A stretch of DNA of 64,000 bases from Leishmania donovani (Eukaryota; Euglenozoa; Kinetoplastea; Trypanosomatida; Trypanosomatidae): positions 205,523 through 269,522 of the forward strand of contig NC_018236.1 of the NCBI RefSeq assembly GCF_000227135.1, written 5' to 3'. The notes under the pieces were generated by a model. That model ran no database searches. It saw nothing but the letters and a program-made list of their open reading frames with translations, and was not told the DNA's origin. Every line of letters starts with the position of its first letter. Position 1 is the stretch's first letter. The translations under genes and the position numbers were made by a program. Of the stretch, positions 29,901 to 38,091 are shown in pieces.

Positions 29901-30295
29901 CCTTGCTGTTGCTGACAAGCCATGACATGCGGTCGAGGGAGCGGGCCGCCGGTAAGGAGCCCAGAACCTATCGCTACTGCAACCTGGAGTCGCAGCAGAT
30001 GATGGTGCACACGGGGGTCGGCCGCGCAGATTTAGAACTAGAGAGCTACAACGACACGCTACACGGAGCCCCTCTCATCGAGGCGCAGGAAGAAGACAAT
30101 GACGGTGCGGTGAAAGCGATCGAGGCCTGGAAAGATCGTGAGGTCAGCGAGCAGACACAGCTGCGTTATCCGGCGGCCGCAGTTGTTTCCGCCGCAGGCA
30201 GCAGCAACGCCGCCACCAACCCCAGCCCCCGCTCCCACGCACGCCCGGCCGCCAGCGGCTCAGCCAAAGCGAGTCGGTTGTGCGTACTGTGCTGA
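26969..30295 (+). CDS. Hypothetical low-complexity protein ending in a CaaX-like box
   Basis: 1108 aa from ATG 26969, chosen because the open frame upstream runs through a (TA)n tract. No known domain is recognised. Most of the chain is Ser/Ala/Pro/Glu/Gln-rich and probably disordered. More ordered islands are around residues 740-830 ('ISCYDVACQTSQHLLM', then 'RWMCAAGVCPQCHPKRR' with a C-x4-C-x2-C spacing) and 930-1040 (Arg/Gln-rich with 'TYRYCNLESQQMM'). The last four residues are C-V-L-C, which fits a C-a-a-X prenylation signal and follows a basic 'KASRL'. If used, the protein would be attached to a membrane by farnesyl or geranylgeranyl; this is inference. No signal peptide or TM segment. 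Confidence 0.8.
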   Translation: MASPTHSHASNAGSRRHHTPLLQERSNSLTRRQEMLKLQNGQSSTLHYSASPQQEGAAADAAMPGTVVVCGVRSAFPLIPLAGEALIASCSAVLETPSPQCSPSSLRGVPCLRRPSSPTAATLFQRQDSGTGIGGDGPCIGNGTSAAGLPPALRTRNRAAHDATGRPPRVRPYDGQEQLAEFDAEAGVEEDRLSWGLEEDDGCEAEDARSASTNAASPHESNGRSSGESAERPDVAVEVIQPLVASSEEASPPSCTKRAPPPSQVVTACVDAHPITETAKAHTPQARHLTYNSDSSLDWLGDDQTASEEVRPRDSRYPTQESLENHSDDCEGRRASQSAGQPPARSCHAQLEQATVSPPCAPTTPTTHRQSVQTTDASASVKTNAASSTLAAQLLAKTEGRRSSPGAGKETLVVQGEVMPGVLQTVGPRVMSASSDDRSRNQRAGKGSIHVRAAEVEAAHSASWQTQGPQVISASETCRASRQAVESVDPWYTDADQQPSLLQTVSSCNLLGSATDLSGVNSRRKIYGSMVEYHSSTPVQAEETTTVSQASPTTAAEDSADQLQSRCAGAALPPRSPVDESTSKRPSLLASRPSSRTGTSDVEEDYDGHPSQARRADPKGATESMVAGAGDCRWGEVDEVPPMHQPHTRKGELHDEGGKDDINAMNGRKNESEEHRQQQRPAEEEHAVGAAAARGSDGEHGLVLQYRPQVQVSALEAHQIRSSRAIARESNSEIHQDESIDVHEENEDSTEYISCYDVACQTSQHLLMSVREEWQGRAQSRQGASGEGDVSKIGPLDPHYVGSNRWMCAAGVCPQCHPKRRVRGSSSGFGGLSKLTWPLAPRSTLGYSAPPRSVPLQRPQGPARAATAGRDARLPPLGSSLSASTRAHPQLPPASLCQQRAQRAPSARQHSSTYASSSSSAGRHYRRDRYSPTVTSYQGGYCFTREWDAQQQQRQCRLRELQMEQRARRGGTGAAYTSLLLLTSHDMRSRERAAGKEPRTYRYCNLESQQMMVHTGVGRADLELESYNDTLHGAPLIEAQEEDNDGAVKAIEAWKDREVSEQTQLRYPAAAVVSAAGSSNAATNPSPRSHARPAASGSAKASRLCVLC

Positions 30296-32123
30296 ACTGC
30301 TTGACCGTGCTACCACCCCCGTATCTTGGGAGGAGGCGCTGGCCCCTCCCCCTCTCCATGTCCTCTCGCCCGCCGCCATCTCATACCAGACAAGCTCACC
30401 CCGCTTTTCTCTCGCTCGTGCGTGCGTGTGCAAGCAAGAGAATAAACGGGTTGCACGGCGGTGGCCGGTGATTTGTTTGGACGGAGATGCATGTACGTTA
30501 TCGGCAAGGAAGGTGGTGACCCTTCCACGTGGCAGTCATGTGGCAAGCTCATCTAGCTGTATGTATATGTGTATGTGTTTGTTCTTATTTTTTTCTCTGC
30601 AACTCGTCTTCTCCCCTCCCATCTTTCTCCCGCCCCTCTCTCTTGGGAAGTCTGTCGCGCGGAGCTGCACACGTGCACAACACGCATGCGCGGCGGTCAC
30701 TGCGCCCGATGTCGGTGCTTCTCTACGCATGTACATTAGTATTGTCGTTGCTGCTCTCTTTCTCCGTGGATATGATTGGCCTTCTTTTTTTTTCGTTGTT
30801 GTTGCTGCACACACGCACACCCCAGCGGCGAAAGCAGGGTAGAATGCGGTGTGTGTGTGTGTGTGTGTTTGTGTGTGGCGTCCTGCGTTGTAGGGACTAT
30901 GTACGTGTGTTCACTTCTTGTCGCCCTTCACCTCTTCTTGCACGTTGTATTCTCTTATGGTAGTTTGATGGATGTGTGCTTCTTGTTTGGTGAGGGAAGG
31001 GAGGGCGTGTGCGCATAACGCGCCGCGAGGAGAGCGACCCTCTCTCTCTCTCTTCCCCACCCCCTCTTCTTCCCGCCGCCTCCCTCCGCCCTTATACTTG
31101 CAACCCTCGGGACGACGACGGCGTGGTGCCCTCCTGACTCTCCATGTCCTCTTTGTGTATATAAAAGGCATATCAATATCTATATACGTCTATGTATGTG
31201 TGTCTGTGTGTGTGTGTGTGTAGGGGGGGTGACGTATCTTGTCCGTGATGGAGCATGAGCGACGGACGCCACAGCGGCGCTGCAGGTGGCGACAACGCGG
31301 AAGATCTGAATAGCGCTGTCAGAGAGCCAGAGGTAGCAATCATGTCTCATGTGGAGCGCTGAGAGCACGCCGTCATGAGGGCAAGGCGCAGCGGAGGAAG
31401 AGGGGAGGAGACGCGGTGGCGTTCGCAGCTGCCGTCGGTGGTGCATTCATGCACAACCACATTGACCAAAGACGGCGAGACTTCCTCTGTCGCCCCCACA
31501 CGGCGGTGGCTGCCGTCGCGCTCCGGTTGCCCGTCCGCGCGCCCGCCCTCTGTCTCATATCATCTGTCAATCGTGTAGCCACACAGCTGCCCTGCTCTCA
31601 TTCCCTCCCGCCCCCCCGCGACACAGACCTCACATGGGGACGCCCATAACGACACGTTTGCTGCAGTTCGTGTCGCCCACGCTGCTGCGCGTGAGTCTCT
31701 CCTCTCCAACTCTCTCCACTGCCTCCCATCAACGTCTCCTTCTCGACCTTCTTCGTGGTCCTTACCATGGCCCCATGCCCTGATTCTGTGGGCGCGTGTG
31801 TATCGTGCCCCCTGTGCGATGGAAGTGCCCCGCATGAGCACCAGCAACAGGAAAACAAGCGTGTCTTGTTGTGGTTGATCGCTGCTTCGAGGAAGACAAC
31901 GGAGCTCGACTGTGTGTGTTGGTGTGTCGACGCAGGAGGAGGTACCCTTATTAGATCTCGTTCTCCGCATTGTCTCCACACAGAGAGAGGCGTGGGTCAG
32001 GGGTGGATGTAGTTGGGGAAGAAGGATGTGTATAGCCCAGTTTCATATCAGGCATCCTCGCCGTCTCGCCTGCGCCGACAGCACATCAACGAATAATTGG
32101 CAACACCGCCACTGTTGGCAGCC
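30296..32123. other. Spacer
   Basis: 1.8 kb without a convincing gene. It holds (TG)n at about 30850-30875 and 31195-31221, T-rich and C/T-rich stretches, and short open frames of low complexity. It probably comprises the 3' UTR of the CaaX-box gene and the 5' UTR of the phosphatase gene. Confidence 0.5.
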
Positions 32124-33899
32124 ATGAAGCCCACAGACGCCGGCACTGACAACAACACACACGCAGCATCGGTATTTGACTGGGCTGAGCGAGAGATGCA
32201 CCTGGTCGTCTCTCTCGAGGCCTTCCTGCATGCCTGGGCGGAGGGGGATCGAGAATGCGGCAGAGCGAAGGCGGCGTCATCTGCGGCTACAGAAGCGGCG
32301 GTTTCCCGAGAGGATGAGCGGCATCATCAAGCCGGTGCACATCCTAATCCAATTCTCTGTGCGAGTGGCCTGGATGCGGCGTCGCTCGCAACCGCTCGAA
32401 TCGAGTCAGCGCCGTCCACGTCCACCTTGGCCAACGAGTATCTCGCCGCGCTACCTCCTCGCCTTCCAGCCCCTCCTCCACGCAGCTTTAGACCCAATGA
32501 GATGATGCCTGGGGTCTACCTCGGGTCGTGGAGCGACATTGGCACCGATATACTCGAACTAGCACGACGTCTTCGTAGTGTGTCGACCGGCACGCACGAG
32601 TCCTCATCGTGCACCGCCTCTCGCTCGTCGCAGCGCCTTGTGCTACTCGTGCGCGCCTGCCCAGTGAAGGGGGTAGTTGCGCCGCGACTGGAGCTGCGCG
32701 TGACGCGGCGTCACGAAGGCGCGCGGCGCCTTCGCCTCTCCACAGAAAAAGTGGCCCCTGTGCCCTCTACCAAGGCTGCTGCAGCAGGCGGGCTGCAGCA
32801 GCCGTCACAACGGCCACCCGCCATGCACAGCCGGAAGCTCCCCGGAGCGGCCACAACGGCGGCGCCGGCCGACGAGGACGTCGTGGTGGCGCAGATGTCA
32901 CTCAGTGAGGTGTACAAGCGTGTGTGTGCGGCGGTGCCAACGACGAAGGCGGACCCGGTCTCTGACGCCAGCGTCATCTGCGCAGAAGCCACGGCTTCCA
33001 GCAAAGGGGAGAATTATTACACCTCAGGCTCTATCGCCGGCGCCTCCTCAAGCACCACAACCTCGGGTGTCAGCACAGTTGCCAGGTGGCTCTGTCCAGA
33101 CTCACCGCTCATATCGCCGTCGCGGAGTGCTTCACCGGCTAGCTCAACAGCCGCTGACGTCCCGTCCGGCTGCACGTCGGCGGACTGGCATGTTTTTGTG
33201 CGAGCAATGCAGGGTGTGTTGACAGAGGAGGCATCGGCGCACACACCGGCGGGCGCCGCATTGAATAATGAAGAGATAGCCGAGACTGCCGAAGCGGAGC
33301 GCCACCCTTGCTCAGCGGCGACGACGGAGCTGCGCTACTGGCGCCTCACTCTGCCAATTCTCGACTCCCCTGGAACTCGCCTGCTGCACTATACCCCCAT
33401 GACGAGTCTAATCATGCGCGCTGCACTGACACTGGAGGAGCACCCGCAGGGACGTGCGTGGCTGCAAGGTCAGCAGCAGCGGCGGGAGGTGGTCAACAAC
33501 AATACCCCTGCAGACGGCAGCCATGCTATGGTGGACTTTGCCAGCGAAGGTGGCGCGTGTGGGGAAGTCGGTGCTTGCGCCACCGAAGCGAGAGTCTTTC
33601 CATGCGTGGCTGTGCACTGCCAGGCCGGCAAGTCACGCTCTGTCACCTTCGTGGCCGCCTTCCTCATGCAAGAATGGATGTGGTGCTACCGTGGGTGCTA
33701 TCCGCCGAATACTGCAGGTGCGGGCACTAGGACAGCAGAGCAGCAGAAGGAACAACGTGGTCGGCAAGGCAGCATCGCGCGGCGCCTCGTCGACACCGTC
33801 TTGTCGTACCTGCGCCGTCGGCGCCTGTGCATCGGCATCAACCTCGGATTTGACACGCAGCTGTGGGAGATGATGTGCGGTTTTGTGCGGAGTCTCTGA
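32124..33899 (+). CDS. Dual-specificity protein phosphatase with a large internal insertion
   Basis: 591 aa from ATG 32124 (in-frame TTG 32097 ignored). 'EMMPGVYLGSWSD' near residue 130 is the typical first strand of a dual-specificity phosphatase domain. The active-site loop is H-C-Q-A-G-K-S-R-S, matching HCxxGxxRS, with the nucleophile at Cys499. The conserved Asp general acid is probably the D in 'LPILDSPGTRLL' near residue 413. Between the first strand and this Asp lies an insertion of roughly 270 residues, rich in Ser/Ala/Thr, so the domain is split in sequence. The last segment ('RRRRLCIGINLGF') fits the final helix. Expected reaction: dephosphorylation of phospho-Ser/Thr/Tyr proteins or a lipid or RNA substrate. 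Substrate unknown. No targeting signal is seen. Confidence 0.85.
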   Translation: MKPTDAGTDNNTHAASVFDWAEREMHLVVSLEAFLHAWAEGDRECGRAKAASSAATEAAVSREDERHHQAGAHPNPILCASGLDAASLATARIESAPSTSTLANEYLAALPPRLPAPPPRSFRPNEMMPGVYLGSWSDIGTDILELARRLRSVSTGTHESSSCTASRSSQRLVLLVRACPVKGVVAPRLELRVTRRHEGARRLRLSTEKVAPVPSTKAAAAGGLQQPSQRPPAMHSRKLPGAATTAAPADEDVVVAQMSLSEVYKRVCAAVPTTKADPVSDASVICAEATASSKGENYYTSGSIAGASSSTTTSGVSTVARWLCPDSPLISPSRSASPASSTAADVPSGCTSADWHVFVRAMQGVLTEEASAHTPAGAALNNEEIAETAEAERHPCSAATTELRYWRLTLPILDSPGTRLLHYTPMTSLIMRAALTLEEHPQGRAWLQGQQQRREVVNNNTPADGSHAMVDFASEGGACGEVGACATEARVFPCVAVHCQAGKSRSVTFVAAFLMQEWMWCYRGCYPPNTAGAGTRTAEQQKEQRGRQGSIARRLVDTVLSYLRRRRLCIGINLGFDTQLWEMMCGFVRSL

Positions 33900-34003
33900 C
33901 CGGGCACGTGTAGAGTCGAAAGAAGCCCGAAGATGCGCAGCCATGTGGCACCGCATTGCGACAACCCTGCTGGCCGGCCGGTACCTGTGAGTAGGCGTAA
34001 ATA

Positions 34004-34038
<35 letters not shown>

Positions 34039-34907
34039 CTTCATGCGCATCAGGCTCTCAGCTGCTGCGCATAGCACCTCACAGCACTGGAAACGAAAGA
34101 AAACTTTCTGCCACTGAAGCAGCCAGCGGAGCGGTGGGGAAGGGGGAAGTGGCGAAGGGGATTCAGTGAAAGGCGACTCGAGCAGACCGCAGGGGGTTGG
34201 GGAAGGTGCTGAACCGTGAAAGGCGGTGGCATGCGCGTGCCGCCCTTCGCCTCACCCGTTAGCTGCCTTGGGTAGGTTGGCGGTCACGGCAGAGACGGAA
34301 GTGATGGGGGAGGGGGAGGTCGGGATCTGACGGCGAAGTCGCTGCGCCGACGTCGTTGTGGGAGCCCCTCAGCCCTGCCCATGTCTTTTCCCCTACTCAC
34401 CCCATCCTCTAGAGTTCACAAGCCCAAAAGGAAACACAATAGCCGTGGACAACTCAGGCCTCTGGCGCTGGCCGAAGGTGGGGGAGAGACCCGGGCGTTT
34501 CGTCTTGTGCTCTCTCTCTCTGTACATGCACGTACACGTACTCTGCCCTCTCGTCATCGATGGTTCTAATCCGCCCTGTTGTCCCCTACCCCTCTCCCTC
34601 TCCCTCTCCCCTGACGCGCGCACACGTGTCCATGCCGCCTCATTCTTTAGCCTCCTCTTTGGCTGCGCCTTTTCTGTATCAGTGCTTTTCCCGGGCGTGC
34701 CACATCACACGAACAGCGCCTCCACCGATTCCGCAACGGGACGTGGCAAACCCGCGCGCAAAGACGCACGGACGCCGCCACTCGCATGGTACGTGTTGCT
34801 TCGTTGCCGCCTGTCTTCCCCCAGAGGCGTTCTTTTCCACTTGCTGCTGCTGCTGCGGTGCAACTCCCCTTGCCCGGCCTGCCTGCAACATCCTAAAGCT
34901 GCGCACA
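33900..34907. other. Spacer
   Basis: Contains (GT)n at 34009-34034 and several C/T tracts each followed by AG (about 34412, 34682 and 34897). The open frame from 34560 to 34907 joins the next gene without a stop but is C/T-rich with Cys/Pro/Ser runs, so I treat it as 5' UTR. Confidence 0.45.
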
Positions 34908-35696
34908 ATGCCGCCCGCGCACATCTTCATTGCCCGCCACAGCGAGCGGGTAGACCACATGAACCGCGAGTTCGCCAAGACCTACAGCCGCCCGCACGAC
35001 TCTCCCATCACCGAAAACGGCGTCGTCCTGGCGGAAAAACTCGGCGAGTACCTGGTCCGCCACTACCGCGTCGACCCCGCCGATGTTGTCGTTATAACCT
35101 CTCCCCTGCTGCGCTGCGTTCAGACCTCGAATGCAATCGTGACCGGCGCCCTCCGCGCCGCGGCGGCGAGCGCGAAGGTCGACACGATTCCTGTGTATCT
35201 TGAGCCGGCCATCATGGAAGGCCCGTACTGGATGTTCGTGGACATGTGCAACAACCCATCCGTCGTGGAGCCGAACGGCGGCCCCTTCCACTGCCCAGAG
35301 CCCGTGTACAACGATGCAGCGTTCCACCGCGCCAGCACCTCGCCACACGTGCAGCTGCAGAATCCGTTCCCTTTGCACCCGCCTCCGGTCTTCACAGTGA
35401 AGGACAACAAGCTTGTCGACTCGAGCTTTCCAGAGCGGTGCGCGCAAGCCTCTAAGAGGCTGCTGGCTGTCCCAGAGCTGGATGGCAAGACGGTGGTGCT
35501 CGTGGCGCACGGCGAGACAGTGCTGCGTGCACTGCATGCGATGAAGAACACGGAGATGGACGCGGAATTCCACAGCCCGCCCTATACGGGGCTCGTGCAC
35601 GTCACGTGCGAGTGCAGCGGGGCAGAGACGCGGGTGTCGGTGGAGTATGAACCCTTTGCGACACCGCATCTCCCTGCGGAACCGATGGAGTCGTAG
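34908..35696 (+). CDS. Histidine phosphatase superfamily protein (UBASH3/TULA-like motif)
   Basis: 262 aa from ATG 34908; the domain begins five residues in, which favours this start over the in-frame ATG at 34560 (378 aa). The catalytic motif reads R-H-S-E-R-V-D, with His11 as the phospho-acceptor; the usual RHG Gly is Ser, as in some RHxER members. 'ITENGVVLAEKLGEYL' and 'VVVITSPLLRCVQTS' are the standard second and third motifs. 'VVLVAHGETVLRAL' carries the second catalytic His (His201). The RHxERxD pattern resembles the UBASH3/TULA and fungal-like branch rather than glycolytic phosphoglycerate mutase, so a phosphatase of unknown substrate is the better call. No signal peptide with this start. 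Confidence 0.85.
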   Translation: MPPAHIFIARHSERVDHMNREFAKTYSRPHDSPITENGVVLAEKLGEYLVRHYRVDPADVVVITSPLLRCVQTSNAIVTGALRAAAASAKVDTIPVYLEPAIMEGPYWMFVDMCNNPSVVEPNGGPFHCPEPVYNDAAFHRASTSPHVQLQNPFPLHPPPVFTVKDNKLVDSSFPERCAQASKRLLAVPELDGKTVVLVAHGETVLRALHAMKNTEMDAEFHSPPYTGLVHVTCECSGAETRVSVEYEPFATPHLPAEPMES

Positions 35697-36621
35697 CGAA
35701 GGAAGAAACGAGGAAGGTGTTGACGTTGGTGCAGGCGCCACGTAGCCACGGCACCCTCTTCCTGCCCACGAGCAGACCTGGACAGCAGTCATCACCAGAC
35801 ATCGGTGTTGTCTGCGTGCATCGCTTTTTGCTTTCTTCTATGTATCTGCCTGTGCGTGCATGCCTGCGTCTGCGCGTGGCAGCGGAGAAGGGAAGGGGGA
35901 AGGAGGAGGAGGCCAGACACCCACACCCTATCCCCTGCCAGTGCCGAGTCTCCCCTCTGGTGGGGGGCACGGGTTGAGGCAGGGGACGCGCTCAGGTCAC
36001 TGAGTTGGTGCCTTGTGCTGCGGCAGGCCCCGTGGGTGCGGTGGGAGGGGGGAGGGGGAGGGTCGAGTGGCGGTTGCGCTCCTATTCGATGGCAGGATAA
36101 CGGACGCGTTGGGCAGGAAAACGAAATCGCTTTCTGTGCATCATGAGCCCCCACCCTCCTCCTTCTCCTTTCTTTCTTCTCCGCACGAAAGTTCCTTCCA
36201 CGTGTGTTCGTGTGTGTTCTTGTAGAGAAGGAGCGAGTGAGAGAGAGAGAGAGAGCGACACTGCGGCATCCAAACAGAGAACTGCCCGGCATCGGCACAC
36301 GGGGTGCCGGCGACACCGCTGTCATGGACAAGAATTGGGGAGAAACTTTGAACAACGCCGCAGCAGGAGTGAAGGGTGCACACGGCCATGTGCGCTACCT
36401 CATTTGCCCCACCCCCTCCCCTCAACCCCAACCCCAACCTCCGCCGCTCCTTCCCTCACTCCCAAGTTTCCGCAGCCACCCTCCCACAGCGCTGGCCCTA
36501 AAAGCATAACAGCACCGAGGCAGACGCACGCGAGAGGTCGATCTTTCATATTGGCTGCCTCGTTGTTTGTTGTTGTTGATCTCACCCGCTCCTTTATCTT
36601 TCCTTATCGCTCTCTGCTCCC
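35697..36621. other. Spacer with SIDER-like repeat copy D
   Basis: Repeat copy D lies at 35888-36124. Downstream are (GA)n at 36234-36256, a run of C/T, and the proximal 5' region of the CULT gene. No gene is seen. Confidence 0.55.
35888..36124 (+). mobile_element. Dispersed SIDER-like repeat, copy D
   Basis: In the transcription sense and only about 190 bp after the stop of the histidine phosphatase gene, so almost certainly in its 3' UTR. It begins at 'gaagggaagggggaaggagg' and ends 'acgcgttgggcaggaaaa', i.e. with an A-rich tail typical of a retroposon 3' end. The core is the same as in copies A-C. Confidence 0.65.
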
Positions 36622-38091
36622 ATGAGCGCGTCACCTTCCTCCTCGTCCACGGCCGCCGCCTCCGCCAGCCCGCAGGGCACCGTCGAAGTCCTTCTCTGTG
36701 ACGGCTGTCGTTGCCCTATTGGTTCGCTGTGGGATGTGCTGCCGGCGGAGGAGGCGGTTCCTGTGTGGAGGGAGCAGGTGTACAGCTACGAGCTGGACCT
36801 TTTCGCCAATGGATCGCCGCCGATACAGGCGTACAGCGCCACGAACCCGAGCGCGCGGCGGTTTGATCTACTGCGCTTGGCTCCGCATGTGACACTGCGT
36901 CTGGCCTCAACGCCTAGTGGCGAAGCTCCACCACCCGGTGCAGATGCTTTTCGCTCGTGTAACGCCGATACTTCGACCACCGCCGCCTCGGTCCTCGATG
37001 CACAAAAGTGTGAAGGACCAGTGCAGGTCGAGGAGGTCTCCACAACGCATGCGCAACCGGCGGATGCGACAGGGACGCGCGGTGCCGCCTCCACCACGCT
37101 TCACGCGCCGTCTTTTGTGGAGTGCAACACGACCGTTTACTCCACTGAACACTCCTTCTTCGCCGGCTATGCGTGGTGCTTCTGCAACTGCAGCAACTGC
37201 GGCGCCTTCCTGGGGTGGGGCTTTGCCGCGGTGGATCGCCTGCGCGCCGCGCGACGCCTTCATCGGGGCAGCAAGAGCGGCGGCGTGTCAGAGAACGGTG
37301 ATGTCGGCCGGGCACGCAAGAAGGGGGCGCGCCAGGAGGAAGAGGTGAGAAAAGCCGAGACGGACACTGCCACAGCCGCAGCTGCGGGCGACAGTCAACC
37401 TGCCGAATCAAGTTCCCCGCCCGTAGCACCGAGTGCCCCCCGGGATCAGCGCCAGCAACGGCCACGTGGAGAGGGCGATGGCTGCAGAAGCGGCGCACGC
37501 GCTAGTGATCTCGCGCCGCCAGATGACTCCGACGACAGCAGTGATGAAGGCACGTCTATGACGACCACCACTGACAGCAACGACGGCGACGACAGCAGCG
37601 CCATCGGCGGTGCTCAAGGTGGTGGGCAAGAGCACACAAACACCGGCGTAACACCCGACTTCATTGGCATCATCATTACCCATTGCACCGGCGATCCAGA
37701 CTATCCGATAGCGTCCCTCATGCGCGATGTCGAGTGGCGTGCCGCGCGGCAACGACGCCGCAAGCGAGTTGAAGCCCTGACACGCCGCCTGTCCCTCCTC
37801 CTCCCACAGATGAGGGACAGCTACCGCGCGCACGAAATTTACCACGACTATCACGCCATGGAGCAGCTGCTTTACGCCGCACCGCTTCTCCCACTGCAGG
37901 AGGCATCAGATGGATTCGCGACCGCGGTAACCGCACTCCTGTCCGATGTGGACGAGGACGGGGTGCCGATCTGCATGCACGACACGGTGGAGGCAGCACG
38001 CATCGCCGTAGCGAGGCAGATGGACAGCGAAAACTGCAGTGGTGTAAGCGGGCACAGCAGCAGCGGGCACGAGGGAAACAATCCCTCGTAG
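36622..38091 (+). CDS. Cereblon-like CULT-domain protein
   Basis: 489 aa from ATG 36622. Residues about 22-200 follow the beta-tent layout of the cereblon CULT domain. The first zinc pair is C26-x2-C29 ('LLCDGCRCPI'). The block 'STEHSFFAGYAW' at 174-185 and 'NCSNCGAFLGWGF' at 189-201 align directly with human cereblon residues 376-386 and 390-402. The second zinc pair is C190/C193. The equivalents of human His378, Trp386, Trp400 and Phe402 are kept, while Trp380 is Phe179. A linker of some 140 residues, acidic and Ser-rich, separates this from 'PDFIGIIITH', which matches the last strand of the fold. The C-terminal part is helical. There is no Lon-like domain, so it is not a full cereblon; CULT proteins without Lon occur elsewhere. 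Ligand and partners are unknown; a role as ubiquitin adaptor is inference. Confidence 0.8.
   Translation: MSASPSSSSTAAASASPQGTVEVLLCDGCRCPIGSLWDVLPAEEAVPVWREQVYSYELDLFANGSPPIQAYSATNPSARRFDLLRLAPHVTLRLASTPSGEAPPPGADAFRSCNADTSTTAASVLDAQKCEGPVQVEEVSTTHAQPADATGTRGAASTTLHAPSFVECNTTVYSTEHSFFAGYAWCFCNCSNCGAFLGWGFAAVDRLRAARRLHRGSKSGGVSENGDVGRARKKGARQEEEVRKAETDTATAAAAGDSQPAESSSPPVAPSAPRDQRQQRPRGEGDGCRSGARASDLAPPDDSDDSSDEGTSMTTTTDSNDGDDSSAIGGAQGGGQEHTNTGVTPDFIGIIITHCTGDPDYPIASLMRDVEWRAARQRRRKRVEALTRRLSLLLPQMRDSYRAHEIYHDYHAMEQLLYAAPLLPLQEASDGFATAVTALLSDVDEDGVPICMHDTVEAARIAVARQMDSENCSGVSGHSSSGHEGNNPS

Noticed and set aside
34560..34907. N-terminal extension of the histidine phosphatase
   Set aside because: C/T-rich with Cys and Pro runs; the domain begins directly after ATG 34908. 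A targeting extension is not fully excluded.
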